Assembly: GCF_014472395.1 (NCBI RefSeq)
Contig: NZ_JACSZW010000007.1
Location: 1 to 64,000 of the forward strand
Source of the DNA: Pedobacter sp. N36a
GTDB taxonomy: Bacteria > Bacteroidota > Bacteroidia > Sphingobacteriales > Sphingobacteriaceae
Length of the DNA stretch: 64,000 nucleotides
Direction: 5' to 3'
Part shown: one piece after another, positions 10,501 through 20,400 of the stretch
How positions within the stretch are numbered: position 1 is the stretch's first letter
Layout of the letters: the number at the start of each line of letters is the position of its first letter
Position numbers and translations under genes: made by a program
The notes under the pieces: model-generated
The model's database searches: none
What the model was told of the DNA's origin: nothing
The model's input: only the letters and a program-made list of their open reading frames with translations

Positions 10501-10716
10501 CTCTAAGGTATTTACTCCTTTTGGCACTTTCAAGTTGTACCGACCATCTGAACCAGTCTGAGTGCCGCCTTGTGCTCCTTTTAATTTGATGGTTACGCCT
10601 GGTAGTGGTTTTCCATCACCACTGTCCGTAACTGTTCCGGTAATTGTTCTTTCTTGCGCCATTGCAGTTCCTGCAACAAACAAAAGAATGAACAAACTTC
10701 GTAGAAGTTTTTTCAT
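7534..10716 (-). CDS. SusC/RagA TonB-dependent transporter (pair 1)
   Basis: A 1,060-residue outer-membrane TonB-dependent transporter with a Sec signal peptide (MKKLLRSLFILLFVAGTAMAQ). An N-terminal carboxypeptidase-like regulatory domain follows (about residues 22-105, RTITGTVTDSGDGKPLPG). Next are the EVVVTGYG segment, a plug domain with the family hallmark AIYGSRGAAGVLIITTKKGK, and a 22-strand barrel ending in FGISIGL. It lacks the STN domain, so no direct anti-sigma signalling is expected. With its SusD partner it should import an oligomeric nutrient using TonB energy. Its 5' coding end resembles those of the next three susC genes but is the most diverged of the four. Confidence 0.95.
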   Translation of the reverse strand: MKKLLRSLFILLFVAGTAMAQERTITGTVTDSGDGKPLPGVTIKLKGAQGGTQTGSDGRYNLKVPKGVNTLEFSYLGYVSESKNINASVINIALESDSKALTEVVVTGYGKIDRKTFTGSAATVTAAQIANKPVQSFGQSLAGQATGVSIVQPNGLLNNPPVIRVRGLSSLSLSSFPLVVVDGIPISTSNTSANSAANNPLGDINPEDIESIDILKDAASTAIYGSRGAAGVLIITTKKGKIGKTRLNYDGWFGVSNAVRLPEVLNAEQYINHKNKAVANLLAINPTGIPASQRDANGKSFFPTVNADGSNVDTDWFDEVYRTAYTQNHNVNLSGANEKTSYFVSGGISDQNGFLKGNSFKRYTGRANVTHQATDYLKLNMNMAYTNSFNASPNSGSTDGGAFASSGLGRIAVALAPNLRPYNPDGSYSLNSVNGSVGNENNLIPTSWSNPAVLIAKDRNSSEATRFIANLGAELKLTKELLVKSSYSWDRSNTENIQFWNPLSGDGKTPNGLAYNNNNRRNNWNWINTLNLTKTFGELHNLNVIVGNEIQKTTVDDWGAQRAGLSDPFYNQFQGQFITNTAAGNGISAVALESYLAMLNYNYDGKYFISGNYRRDGNSGLAAGKQWGNFGGASVGWLISKENFFANSSLGSFVNNLRLRASYGVVGNGAVGAYRAFTTFNPVLYGEAGTGFIFNRAGNTDLTWETSKQTDIGLNIGMFDNRLTVEVDYFNKNIDGMILSVPQAPSKGIPNDPQGEILANVGAMYNRGVELGITAAVFRDTKLKWTSSLNFTSIKNKVTALDPNVQKVTATTSGLETTSATIVGYSAASIYGVKTNGVNPVNGRRIFVDLQGREIQYEHLGSRYTYVSDGTTAPAPTDQQQILGNTLPTWYGGFNNNLSYGNFDLGVNFTFSGGNYIYNGSRAGLLDQRFWNNSVDVLNAWSAPGQNAEIPKPIYGDNISNGSSYLISANVEKGDFLRLQTVTLGYTLPTNLFTGSSILGKSGISKLRFYGQVNNAFLITGYSGVDPEISSNGNQNLSSGVERNSIPQGRVFTFGISIGL

Positions 10717-11099
10717 AAAAATAATTTAGGTTAGTTAATAGTTCGGTTAAGATATGTAACATATTTTATAATTTTGAACAAAAAATCATTTTACTGTCTT
10801 TTTATTCGGAAAAAACAATAAAAATCAATGGCCTAAATAATAAGTGGTTACAGAAAAATAGCCTACAAATTCAATAGACATTGTTTTTTCGCAAAAAACT
10901 TGCTATGAAGGAATTAACGAAAAAAATGAGCTTCAAGCACCAAATAAGGTTTTTTCGTAAGGTAGAATTGAGCATATATCCTAAAAGGAAGGCATTAACA
11001 ATGTAAAAAACAAAACGGCCGATCCTTCCAAAATGAAAAATCAGCCGTTTTGTAAAAAAAAATGCCCTGGAAATTTCTGGGAATCCAATATAAAGTAGG
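10717..11099 (-). promoter_or_regulatory. Intergenic leader of susC pair 1
   Basis: No gene fits in this 383-bp AT-rich gap. Near the susC start the minus strand carries TATTAACTAACCT about 15-30 bp before the ATG, shared with the leaders of pairs 3 and 4. The region further upstream does not align with the promoter block of pairs 2-4. A short inverted repeat (GTTTTTT/AAAAAAC) lies at 10883-10899, and the terminator of the next operon lies at its right end. The promoter itself cannot be placed. Confidence 0.5.
11011..11052 (-). terminator. Intrinsic terminator after susD pair 2
   Basis: Nine-bp arms CAAAACGGC/GCCGTTTTG are separated by a 24-base loop that can pair further. T-runs follow on the minus strand. 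It lies 47 bp past the stop of the second susD. Confidence 0.75.
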
Positions 11100-12554
11100 C
11101 TAGTTTGGGTTCTGAATCAATACCCCATTTGAGGCATTAATAGAGATCTGGTCAATGGGCAATTGAAATTTATCAGATCCGGCAGGAAGCAATACTTTTC
11201 TGTAAGGGCGACCAGTCCCATCTGCGCTGTCACCAAAACGAGCATTTCTAACTACCGGTAGGTTTTTACGTTTCAAGTCCACAAACCGATCACCTTCAAA
11301 AGCAAGCTCTAATCTTCTTTGTAAAGCAATCGCAGACTGCAGAGCTATGCCCCGCTCCCCACCAGCTCTAAAATCAGTATAACGTTTAGACCTCAGGTTA
11401 TCTAAATCGGCAAGTGCCAATCCATCATTACCCGGGATATTGCTATAAGCTTCTGCTCTGTTTAATAATACTTCAGCAACGCGCATGAGTTTAATATCTA
11501 CTACGTTCAGGTTTCCAGAAGCCCTGCCCTCGTATTTACTCACATAATTGAGCAGAATACCTTCGTTTGTTTTCTCGGTAAAATAGGCTGCCTTTCTAAC
11601 ATCCGTTGCCTTGTATAAATTATAGAAGTCGAAAGCCGGCACTTGCTCCGCTCTGGCATTTTGTCCTAAAACAGTACCTGGAGTAAGTCTATTCACATCA
11701 AGAACAGCTAATTTGAACAATACACCTGCATCAGTCGCATCTTTCCAAATCCCTGAAAATTCGCTCAACGAACCTGCATCCCCGTTAATTGCTAACGCAC
11801 TGCTGCTTGCAGTGACACATTTGTCCCATTCCCCACGGTATAAATACACCCTCGACAAATAGCCGTAAACTGCCGCTCTGGATAAACGTCCTTTTGCTTT
11901 AACAGCTGACAGGTCATCAATTAAGCCCGCTGCTTTTTCTAAATCATCTCTGATTTGATCATAATTACTTTTTACTGTTGCTCTAACAGGGTTGTCGGTC
12001 ACCAGTTGAACCGTTTTGAGGTAAGGAATGCCCAAATCAGTAGCCGAAGCATTGGTATACGTTTTACCAAATAACCTTAGCATATCAAAATGTACAATTG
12101 CTCTGACTGCTAGCGCCTGCCCTTCAACATCAGCTCTCGAACCATCTTTAAGGTTATCGATTTTTGCTAAAATTGCATTTGCAGTTCTGATGATGCTGTA
12201 ACCATCTTGGTAGAAATTAGTTGTCGATAAGCCATTGTAATCCCAGTTCTGATAAACCAGGCCTGTTTGCCGACCGCCGCTGTAGCTGATCGCATTATCC
12301 GAAAGGATGTCATTCGAAGCAATAAAATTAAAATTATCAGTACCACCATAGTAATCATTGGGTACATAGGCCGCCTGATTTCCCTTAGATAGCATTCTTA
12401 AATACATTCCTCTCGCTGCGGCTGCAAAATCGCTTGGCCTGATCAAGGCTTGCTCGTCAGTTACGGCATTGAATGGCTTTAGATCTAGTTGTTTTTTACA
12501 GGAACTAAAGGCGATTACAGCCATCAATCCCGTTAATATATAAATACGTTTCAT
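11100..12554 (-). CDS. SusD/RagB family nutrient-binding lipoprotein (pair 2)
   Basis: A 484-residue lipoprotein with lipobox FSSC (lipidated Cys19) followed by KKQLDL. The sequence follows the classical SusD_RagB pattern: an N-terminal FNAVTDEQAL segment, IKLMRVAEVLLNRAEAY, and a C-terminal RRLELAFEGDRFVDLKR. It should cap the SusC barrel encoded 10 bp upstream and bind the ligand at the cell surface. Compared with pair 1 only the family framework is shared, so a different ligand is likely. Nothing in the neighbourhood identifies it. Confidence 0.92.
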   Translation of the reverse strand: MKRIYILTGLMAVIAFSSCKKQLDLKPFNAVTDEQALIRPSDFAAAARGMYLRMLSKGNQAAYVPNDYYGGTDNFNFIASNDILSDNAISYSGGRQTGLVYQNWDYNGLSTTNFYQDGYSIIRTANAILAKIDNLKDGSRADVEGQALAVRAIVHFDMLRLFGKTYTNASATDLGIPYLKTVQLVTDNPVRATVKSNYDQIRDDLEKAAGLIDDLSAVKAKGRLSRAAVYGYLSRVYLYRGEWDKCVTASSSALAINGDAGSLSEFSGIWKDATDAGVLFKLAVLDVNRLTPGTVLGQNARAEQVPAFDFYNLYKATDVRKAAYFTEKTNEGILLNYVSKYEGRASGNLNVVDIKLMRVAEVLLNRAEAYSNIPGNDGLALADLDNLRSKRYTDFRAGGERGIALQSAIALQRRLELAFEGDRFVDLKRKNLPVVRNARFGDSADGTGRPYRKVLLPAGSDKFQLPIDQISINASNGVLIQNPN

Positions 12555-12564
12555 CTTTCTTAAT

Positions 12565-15500
12565 TTAGAAGGTCATGTTTAAACCAACAGTCCATGATTT
12601 ATAGTTTGGATAAGAATACAAGCTATATATACCATTTACATAAGGAGTACCATTCACTGGATTTGTAGGATCTGTCTCTGTAGAACCGATTCCGACCTCG
12701 GGATCACCTTTGTAATGCGGACGGTAAGTCAGCAAATTATGCCCGGTTACATACACATTTACGGCCTGGATAAATCCAGTTTTCTGCAAAATCACTTTAG
12801 GGACGCTATAAGCTAAAGTCACATCTCTCAAACGGACATAATCCCCTTTTTGGAGAAATCTATCTGTATCCTGGAAATCCGTATTGCCTTTAACCGGTTT
12901 TGGATTTTTACTGAGCTGACCTGGAGTTTTCCAATAATCCAAAGCATCCTGAGCCAACCTTAAACCAACGCTTGAACCATCAGAGATTTGAGTAGCATAT
13001 ATTGCATTATAGATATAGTTACCACCACTAAAAGCAGCGATTGCCGACAACGTAAAGTCTTTATAACCTAGCTGGACATTTGCTCCACCATAATAGGTAG
13101 GCGTAGCCGATTTACCGGATAAAGCAACCGCATAGCTGCCGAATTTATTGGTGACATTTCCCGCCAAATCATAATAAAGGGCATCCCCATTTTCTGGATC
13201 AACACCTGCAGATCTCGTAAGAAAAAAGTTTGCATAGGGCCTGCCTACAGCTAAAGTGGTGTAGCCATCCGGCTGAGGTATGCTTTCGTTAGGCTTACCC
13301 GTTAGTTTCGTGATTCTGTTTTTATTAAACGAAACGTTCCCTCCTGCACTAAATCGCCAGTCCTGGGTCCTGATAAATTTGTAGTCCAATGAGAATTCAT
13401 ATCCTGAGTTTTTCATGGTACCCATATTTTTAAGCTGCGAAGTAAAGCCTACCGTACTTGGAACCGGAACCAATTGCAGCAAATCTTCTCTAACCTGAGT
13501 ATAGTAATCGATTGAACCTGTCAATCTGGTATCAAACATGATGAAATCAAAGCCAACGGTACCTGCCTTTTGTTTTTCCCAAGCTAAATGATCACTTCCC
13601 AATTGGGTTGGCCTCAAGGCTGATCCACCGCCGTAACTCCCGTATCCATATAATGGTAAAGAGTTATAATTGCCAATGTTAAAATTACCGGATGTACCAA
13701 TGCTGGCCCGAAACTTTAAGTCGTTGATGACCTCAACGTCTTCCATAAAGTTTTCTTTGGTAACATTCCATGCCAGACCAGCAGAATAGAAAGTACCATA
13801 TTGATTATCCTCACCAAACCTTGAAGAACCATCTCTTCTTACAGAAAAGTCAACAAAATATTTCTCCTGGTAGTTATAGCTAGGCTTGAAGAATACGGAG
13901 AATAAGCTCCATTGCTCTCTACCTGTACTTGTTGTTAAAGGTACGGAAGAGTTGTTTTGAGTCGTTAAATCAGGATTTGCGAAACCTTTACTTGATAAAA
14001 AGTAGTTCTTTGCATCATTCTTTGTGAACTCAGAACCCAATAGGAAATCTAAATGATGGTCTTCATAGATGGCCGTTTCATAATGAGCGGTATTAGTCCA
14101 GGCATAGTTGAACAGCCTCGTACCATTGTCTGTCTTCGTTCCAGGAGCGGCTTTATCACCACTGATCTGATCCAGGTAAGAACCTGGCTTTATATAAAAT
14201 TCTCTGGTATAATCATAGAAATTCAAGCCCATTTGAGACTTCAGTTTTAAGCCTTTCATTGGATTTGCTTCTACAAACAAAGACCCGAAGGCGGCATTTG
14301 TGTTGTTAAATTCAGGGTTATTTTTGATCGCCTCTAATACTGGGAAACCACTATAAGTAAGGTTATAACTGCCATCCTTATTAAATACCGGCTCATAAGG
14401 GTTGGTCCTCATGGCCACGTAATAAGCATTCTGTGGGCTATATCTATCCCTCTGCGCATCAATACGGAAAGAAGAAAAGTTAGAATTGACACCGACGCTT
14501 AGCCATTCTTTAGCTTTATAAGTGACGTTTAAACGACCACCAGTGCGTTTAAACTTAGAACCAATCACAATACCGTCCTGGTCAAGGTGTTCTAAACTCA
14601 AATAATAATTAAATTTACCATCTGCTCCGGATAAGGAAATTTGATTTCTGACTTGTGGCGCAGTACGCAGGATTTCTTTTTGCCAATCTGCTCCATTTGC
14701 ATTTAAGCTGTTCCATTGTTCAGTTAATTTATCCGCAGGAATAGCCTGAAGATTAGCATAACCATTGTTTCGCATGAAAGCAGTCATGAACCGATTACTG
14801 AATCCTAAATCATACTCATACTGTAAGGTCTGATCTGGAGTCATCAATTTATAATTGTCATTGATGCGCGACTGCTCCGTATACTCCACCGAATACGTGA
14901 ATTTTGGCTCATTTAATTTTCCTTTTTTTGTGCTGATTAAGACCAGCCCATTCGCACCCCTGGCACCATAAATGGCCGAAGAAGAGGCATCTTTAAGGAT
15001 AGAGATCTGCTCGATATCATTTGCATTGATCGCATTGTATACTTTAGCATCTACAACCGTACCATCGACTACGAATAAAGGATCGGAACCTGCCGCCAGT
15101 GAGCCCACACCTCTTAACCTGACAAAGGCACTTTGCCCTGGAGCACCGTTCATTGCGGTTACCTGTACGCCTGCAGCCTGACCTTGTAAAAGGTTACTTA
15201 AGTTAGGTACCGGTAAATTCTCAATTGATTTACCACTGATCGAAGAAACCGCACCGGTAATCGTTGATTTTTTCTGGCCAGAATAACCAGTCACCACAAC
15301 CTCACCCAGCTGTTCCGTATCCGTACTCAATACAACATTGATAATTGTAGCCGAGCCAATAAACTTGCTGATTTTTGTATAGCCTACTGAATAGAATTCA
15401 ATCGTCATAGCTGAGGCCGGGGCTGAAATGGAATATTCCCCCTGTTCATTGCTGGAAGTACCCATCGAAGTGCCAATAATTTTAACAGAAACACCAGGAA

Positions 15501-15612
15501 TCGGCAAACCGTCATCTTTTCCGGTAACTGTACCAGTAATTGTCCGGTTTTGAGCCAGCGCAGTACCTGCGATGAACATCAAAATGAACAAACTTTGTAA
15601 AAGTTTTTTCAT
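12565..15612 (-). CDS. SusC/RagA TonB-dependent transporter (pair 2)
   Basis: A 1,015-residue transporter. The reading frame is open to 15690, but the start is placed at 15612, where the signal peptide MKKLLQSLFILMFIAGTALA begins. The same peptide opens the other susC genes, and the extra upstream codons overlap the conserved promoter block. Domains in order: regulatory domain (RTITGTVTGKDDGLPIPG), EVVVTGYSG, plug with IYGARGANGLVLISTKKGK, and a barrel ending in VGLNMTF. No STN domain. It forms an operon with the downstream susD. Confidence 0.94.
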   Translation of the reverse strand: MKKLLQSLFILMFIAGTALAQNRTITGTVTGKDDGLPIPGVSVKIIGTSMGTSSNEQGEYSISAPASAMTIEFYSVGYTKISKFIGSATIINVVLSTDTEQLGEVVVTGYSGQKKSTITGAVSSISGKSIENLPVPNLSNLLQGQAAGVQVTAMNGAPGQSAFVRLRGVGSLAAGSDPLFVVDGTVVDAKVYNAINANDIEQISILKDASSSAIYGARGANGLVLISTKKGKLNEPKFTYSVEYTEQSRINDNYKLMTPDQTLQYEYDLGFSNRFMTAFMRNNGYANLQAIPADKLTEQWNSLNANGADWQKEILRTAPQVRNQISLSGADGKFNYYLSLEHLDQDGIVIGSKFKRTGGRLNVTYKAKEWLSVGVNSNFSSFRIDAQRDRYSPQNAYYVAMRTNPYEPVFNKDGSYNLTYSGFPVLEAIKNNPEFNNTNAAFGSLFVEANPMKGLKLKSQMGLNFYDYTREFYIKPGSYLDQISGDKAAPGTKTDNGTRLFNYAWTNTAHYETAIYEDHHLDFLLGSEFTKNDAKNYFLSSKGFANPDLTTQNNSSVPLTTSTGREQWSLFSVFFKPSYNYQEKYFVDFSVRRDGSSRFGEDNQYGTFYSAGLAWNVTKENFMEDVEVINDLKFRASIGTSGNFNIGNYNSLPLYGYGSYGGGSALRPTQLGSDHLAWEKQKAGTVGFDFIMFDTRLTGSIDYYTQVREDLLQLVPVPSTVGFTSQLKNMGTMKNSGYEFSLDYKFIRTQDWRFSAGGNVSFNKNRITKLTGKPNESIPQPDGYTTLAVGRPYANFFLTRSAGVDPENGDALYYDLAGNVTNKFGSYAVALSGKSATPTYYGGANVQLGYKDFTLSAIAAFSGGNYIYNAIYATQISDGSSVGLRLAQDALDYWKTPGQLSKNPKPVKGNTDFQDTDRFLQKGDYVRLRDVTLAYSVPKVILQKTGFIQAVNVYVTGHNLLTYRPHYKGDPEVGIGSTETDPTNPVNGTPYVNGIYSLYSYPNYKSWTVGLNMTF

Positions 15613-15933
15613 ATAATACATTAGATTTTTTAATAGGGGCCGAATATAGACAAACAGGATAGGCATGCGCCATAAAAACCGATGATACAACCTTAATGAC
15701 GTTTTTTTGACAAATAGAAACCTGAAGATTTCGAGGCTCTATAAAACGCATTAAATTTCATAAAAGAATGCCAGTCCAAATTTAATTTTCTTATTTATGG
15801 ACAAGGGGTATGATCACCCTGGAAAATAAACCGAAATGTAGTAGTGTAAAGAAATAACTTGATTTTACTATAAATAACAAAGCCCGCTGAATTTAAAATT
15901 CAGCGGGCCTTTACTTAAATATAAAAATGGGAA
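15613..15933 (-). promoter_or_regulatory. Intergenic region with the pair 2 promoter block
   Basis: Two elements recur upstream of susC pairs 3 and 4. One is TGTCTATATTC on the minus strand (15642-15652), 30-40 bp before the ATG. The other is TTTGTCAAAAAAACGTCATTA (15694-15714), about 83-103 bp before the ATG. Between this region and pair 4 the similarity also covers GCCCCTATTAA. TATATTC resembles a relaxed Bacteroidota -7 box (TAnnTTTG). The upstream block may be a -33 region or an activator site. The rest of the gap holds only the pair 3 terminator. Confidence 0.6.
15882..15908 (-). terminator. Intrinsic terminator after susD pair 3
   Basis: A near-perfect palindrome GCCCGCTGAATTT/AAATTCAGCGGGC lies 25 bp past the susD stop. 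It is followed on the minus strand by TTTGTTATTT. Confidence 0.85.
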
Positions 15934-17403
15934 TTATGGTCTTACGTCCCAGAAAGCTCTAGCATCCATGCCTGTTTTTTGTTTGGCATTTGGATTTAAG
16001 GAAGTCTCTGTTTGTGGATAGAATAATGATCTTGGAATATAATTCGTTACCGCTTGTGCAGCAACTGCAATTGCTGGATAACCTGTTCTTCTCCAATCCG
16101 TCCATGATTCTCCCAGTACACCAAAACTAGCGATATATTTTTCATTGATGATTTGTTGAAGTTGTTGAGCCGGAGTACCAGTCAAAGTACCATGACCTGC
16201 AAGATATATATCCCGATCTACAGCTTCAACTTTAGCATCATTCATCGAAGCAGTTATACCTGCCTGGAAGAAGGTCTGCGCACTACCTGGAGAATTAAAC
16301 CTTAATGCCGCTTCAGCTCGCATGAAATTATATTCAGCGAAAGTTAGCATTCTAATAGGAGCAGCTCCAGAATAAAAATCTTCATTCGCATCATACTCTC
16401 CTCTTAAATACTCATGAAACTTAGAGTAATTCTGAGAAGGCGCAGCACCACTTACACTTCCTACAAACAAACCAGATCCTTCAGGAAACTCTGTAAAATA
16501 AAATGCACGTCTTGGATCATCCTTCACGTTCATCATGTTCACTATAAAGTTATTTGCTACCAAATAACCAGCACGAGCCGTTGCATATTGCTCAATTGGA
16601 TTCTGATTACTCGCTTCACTGGTAAAAGGCATTTGGAAACTATCAGCATTACTTGTGAACAATGGAACCCCTGAAGCAATTAGCTGATCAATCTGAGCTT
16701 TTGCAAAAGCAGGATCTTTCTCACTATAATGAAGGTATATCCTTAATTTTAAAGTATTTGCAAACTTAATCCAGTTCGCTTTTGAAGTTGAAAATGCTCC
16801 TTTATAAATAGTACTGTTTGTACTAGGAGACTCAAGTGAAGTTGTTGCATTTACTTCGGCAATTCCTTGATCCAATAAAGGAATCAGCGCTTTATAAATA
16901 GATTCCGAAGAATCGTATTTTGGCTGAAGATTAGCCAACGTCTGCTGAGTCTCAGAAAAAGGAATATCTCCCCACATGTCTACAGAAGTCTGGTAGGCAT
17001 AAGCTTTCATGATTTTTGCAATACCAGAATAATGAGGGCTTCCTTCTGCAGTAGCTTTAGTGATGATATTTTCTGCATCATTTAAAATCGTAGCATACAA
17101 TGTTGACCATGCATTGTTTAGATCAGTTCCTTGTATCAAATATCGCTCATAAAGTTGAGTAGCATTTAAAGTCCCACTGCTCTGTCCAGAAAACTGCTGC
17201 ATAATCAGCGAGGTATTTCTATTCATATCACTACCAGCATAAAACCCAAGGTTTACGGTTAATGAGGTTAATTGTTGTTTAATTGGAGCAGACAATACAG
17301 AGTCTGGATCCTGATTAATATCGTAAAACTTCTTGCAAGAGCTAGCAGTCAATATGCCAACTGTAGCAAATGCTATAACGACTATATTTTTTATATTTTT
17401 CAT
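15934..17403 (-). CDS. SusD-like lipoprotein, SusD-like_2 type (pair 3)
   Basis: A 489-residue lipoprotein with lipobox TASSC (Cys23), followed by KKFYDINQDPDS. The DINQDPDS stretch, the QQFSGQS segment and the C-terminal YIASFGVLGESWTDWRRTG place it in the SusD-like_2 branch (outer-membrane lipoproteins related to SusD/RagB) rather than the classical SusD_RagB branch of pairs 1 and 2. It should be the surface lid for the SusC encoded 17 bp upstream. The substrate is unknown. In this family such pairs often serve peptides or glycans alike, so no choice can be made. Confidence 0.9.
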   Translation of the reverse strand: MKNIKNIVVIAFATVGILTASSCKKFYDINQDPDSVLSAPIKQQLTSLTVNLGFYAGSDMNRNTSLIMQQFSGQSSGTLNATQLYERYLIQGTDLNNAWSTLYATILNDAENIITKATAEGSPHYSGIAKIMKAYAYQTSVDMWGDIPFSETQQTLANLQPKYDSSESIYKALIPLLDQGIAEVNATTSLESPSTNSTIYKGAFSTSKANWIKFANTLKLRIYLHYSEKDPAFAKAQIDQLIASGVPLFTSNADSFQMPFTSEASNQNPIEQYATARAGYLVANNFIVNMMNVKDDPRRAFYFTEFPEGSGLFVGSVSGAAPSQNYSKFHEYLRGEYDANEDFYSGAAPIRMLTFAEYNFMRAEAALRFNSPGSAQTFFQAGITASMNDAKVEAVDRDIYLAGHGTLTGTPAQQLQQIINEKYIASFGVLGESWTDWRRTGYPAIAVAAQAVTNYIPRSLFYPQTETSLNPNAKQKTGMDARAFWDVRP

Positions 17404-17420
17404 ATACGTTCCTATTTAAA

Positions 17421-20400
17421 TTATAGTGATAATTTTAAATTCACACCCACGGTTCTTGTACTTGGCAATGAGTTAAACTCAAGACCTTGTGCATTACTTA
17501 CACCAAATGCATTTTGCTCTGGATCAAAGTGTGGATAGTTTTTAGCTTTCAAATAAAGATTACGGCCAAAAACACCAAACTCAACACTTCTAAATGGAGT
17601 CTTACCAATCACTGATTGTGGCAATCGGTAGTTTAAAGCCGCTTCACGAATTCTAAACCATGAAGTATCATAGATATATCCTTCAGCAGCGACGTACTTA
17701 CCCGCATTACCATAGTAATCCTGTGCACGTACTTGAGTCGTATTTGGCTGTCCTGCATTTGGACCTGATGCATAAACTCCCTCGAACCTATAAGGTCTTG
17801 TTGGCGTTACATTATCAGCTTCAAAACGTGGGAATTCTGCAGTTTCTTTAGCAGCACCATTCCGCTGAACATCAGCTATATTCCTTGAATATTGATCGCC
17901 ACCTTTACGAATATCAATTAAGAATGAGAAAGAGAAATCTTTATATTTAAAAGTATTAAAGATACCAGCAGTATAGTCAGGATTTGGATTCCCAATTTTC
18001 TCAACATTCGCACTTGACAATGGCAACCCAGTCGCTGGGTTAATCAGCAATTGACCTTCAGCATTACGTTGATAAGCAGAACCATAAATCTGCCCATATT
18101 CATCCCCTGCTACCAATTGAATATTTGGCGTAGTAAAACCAGCAAGGAAAATATCTTGTACACCTGGTGCCAATTCTTCTACTGTTGATTTATACTTAGT
18201 GAAGTTCAAGCTAATATCCCATGAGAAATCAAGCGTTTTTAATGGCGTACCACTCACCATAAACTCGAAACCTTTAGTACTTAGCTTTCCAGCATTCTTA
18301 TATAAGTTGGTAATTCCAGAAGCAGCAGAATAAGGAACAGAAAGAATTACACTTCTTGTGTTTCTAGTATAATAAGTCGCATCTAAAGTTAATCTGTTTT
18401 TAAAGAAAGTCAATTCCGTACCATAAGAAATCTCTCTGGTAAACTCAGGAGTTAGGTCAGGATTCCCCGCAGTATCATTCAAGGTATAACCAGCTAAACC
18501 ATCAAAAGGGAAAATAATTTCTGCTCCAGTACCATCACCAGCAGAGGACTTATCATAATAAGTAGATGTGGTATAAGCTGGAGCTCCTTTTCCAACCTCA
18601 CCTGCACTTACCCGAAATTTAATCTGATTGATATACTTATCATCTTTCAACTCTGGAAAAGCGTCAGTAAGCACGAAACTTAAGGCAGCTGCAGGATAGA
18701 AAATAGATCTATTAGCTGGTGCTAGAGTTGAAGACCAGTCATTACGCGCTTTTAAGTTTAATGACAAGTAGCCTTTATAGTCTACTACAAAATCCGCAAA
18801 AACACCCAGCAGTCTGGTTTTAGAACTGCCCAAAAATGGGTCACGAATCAAAGTGTTTTTTATGTTATCAAACCCTGGAATAACAACGTTATAACCAGTG
18901 ATGCTCATATTACCAATATAATTTTGATTGATCTCATTACCTAAAGTAGCCAATAGGTTAAAATCACCAAATTTCTTATTTGCATTTACAGTAAAATAAG
19001 AACTGAAATTTCTAACATTGTTGTTTTGGTCGATAATACCACCGATTAACCTTGATGTTGCACCAGTAAAACCTCCTCCTCTGTTGCCAACCTCATCAAA
19101 GCCTTTGCTTTTCATGTTGAAGAAATCTGTTCCAACTTTAAGGTCTACGTTTAACCAGTCAGTGAATTTGTATTGTGCATTTGCATTTCCAAGAATACGA
19201 TTCACTTCATCATTATACTTATTGTATTTGATCGTCCAATAAGGATTGTCTTCTCCAAATGGGAAAAGTTGATTGCCTTTTACATCTTCAAAAGGAAGAC
19301 CGGTCAAATCATAAGATCTAGGAGTAAAAAATGCTCTAAACAATGGATTTGACAATTGGTTACCTTGCAAGGTTCTAATCGAATTCGTATTGGTATAGGT
19401 AACAGAAGCGCCAACGGTCAACTTAGAAGTAACCTCAGTAGTTCCATTAAAAGTCACGTTATTTCTCCTTAACTTATTATTATCAATTACATACGTTTCC
19501 GTAGAATTACCATAAGCTAATCTAAAAGTCGATTTTTCCGTACCTCCAGCAAAACTAACGTTATTCTGCAGATTATAGGACTGCTTGAAAATGTCTTTTA
19601 CGTTATCAGGATATGCTGTTAAGATAGCAGGTTGACCATGGGCGTTGGTATAAGCCTGACCCATAATTTTTGGTCCCCATGAAGTACTTACACCACTTCC
19701 AATTGCTGTAGCTTTACCAATGTTAGCTGGCGTTAACAAGCCATTGTTACCTTGAGCATACTCATTTTGATACTCAGGAAGGCGATTTACATTTCCTACA
19801 TTGTAACTAGAAGAAACAGTAATTGTTCCTTTTTCATTCTTTTTACCTTTTTTGGTAGTAATCAAAATTACCCCAGAAGCACCTCTTGAACCATAAGTTG
19901 AAGTCGCTGCAGCATCCTTTAAGACTACGATGTTTTCAATATCGTCAGGATTGATATCGATAGCCCTGTTGGATAAAGAAGGTCCTGATTGCAATGGGGT
20001 ATCACCACCACTGTTGTCGATTGGCACACCATCCACAACATACAACGGCTGGTTGCTTCCTGTAAATGTAGTCATACCTCTAATAATCACACCAGAACCG
20101 GTAAATGCACCACCCGAACCTGAAGCACGAACACCTGGCACTTTTCCTACCAGCTCATTTGTTACGTTTGTAGATTTAGAAGTAGTTAACTCCTCCGCAT
20201 TGATCTTAGTAGTAGAATATCCGAGAGATTTTTTATCCCTTTGGATACCGAAAGAAGTTACAACAACTTCATTCAACGCTTTTGAATCGGACGCTAAAGA
20301 AACATTCACTACGTTTCCAGCACCAAGTGTTACAGATTTGCCTACATAACCTAGATAGGAGAATTCTAAAGTAGCGGCAGATGAAGTTACTTTTACAGCA

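Noticed and set aside
19930..20349. 139-codon plus-strand open frame
   Set aside because: It lies antisense inside the third susC; it mirrors the conserved plug and regulatory domain codons.
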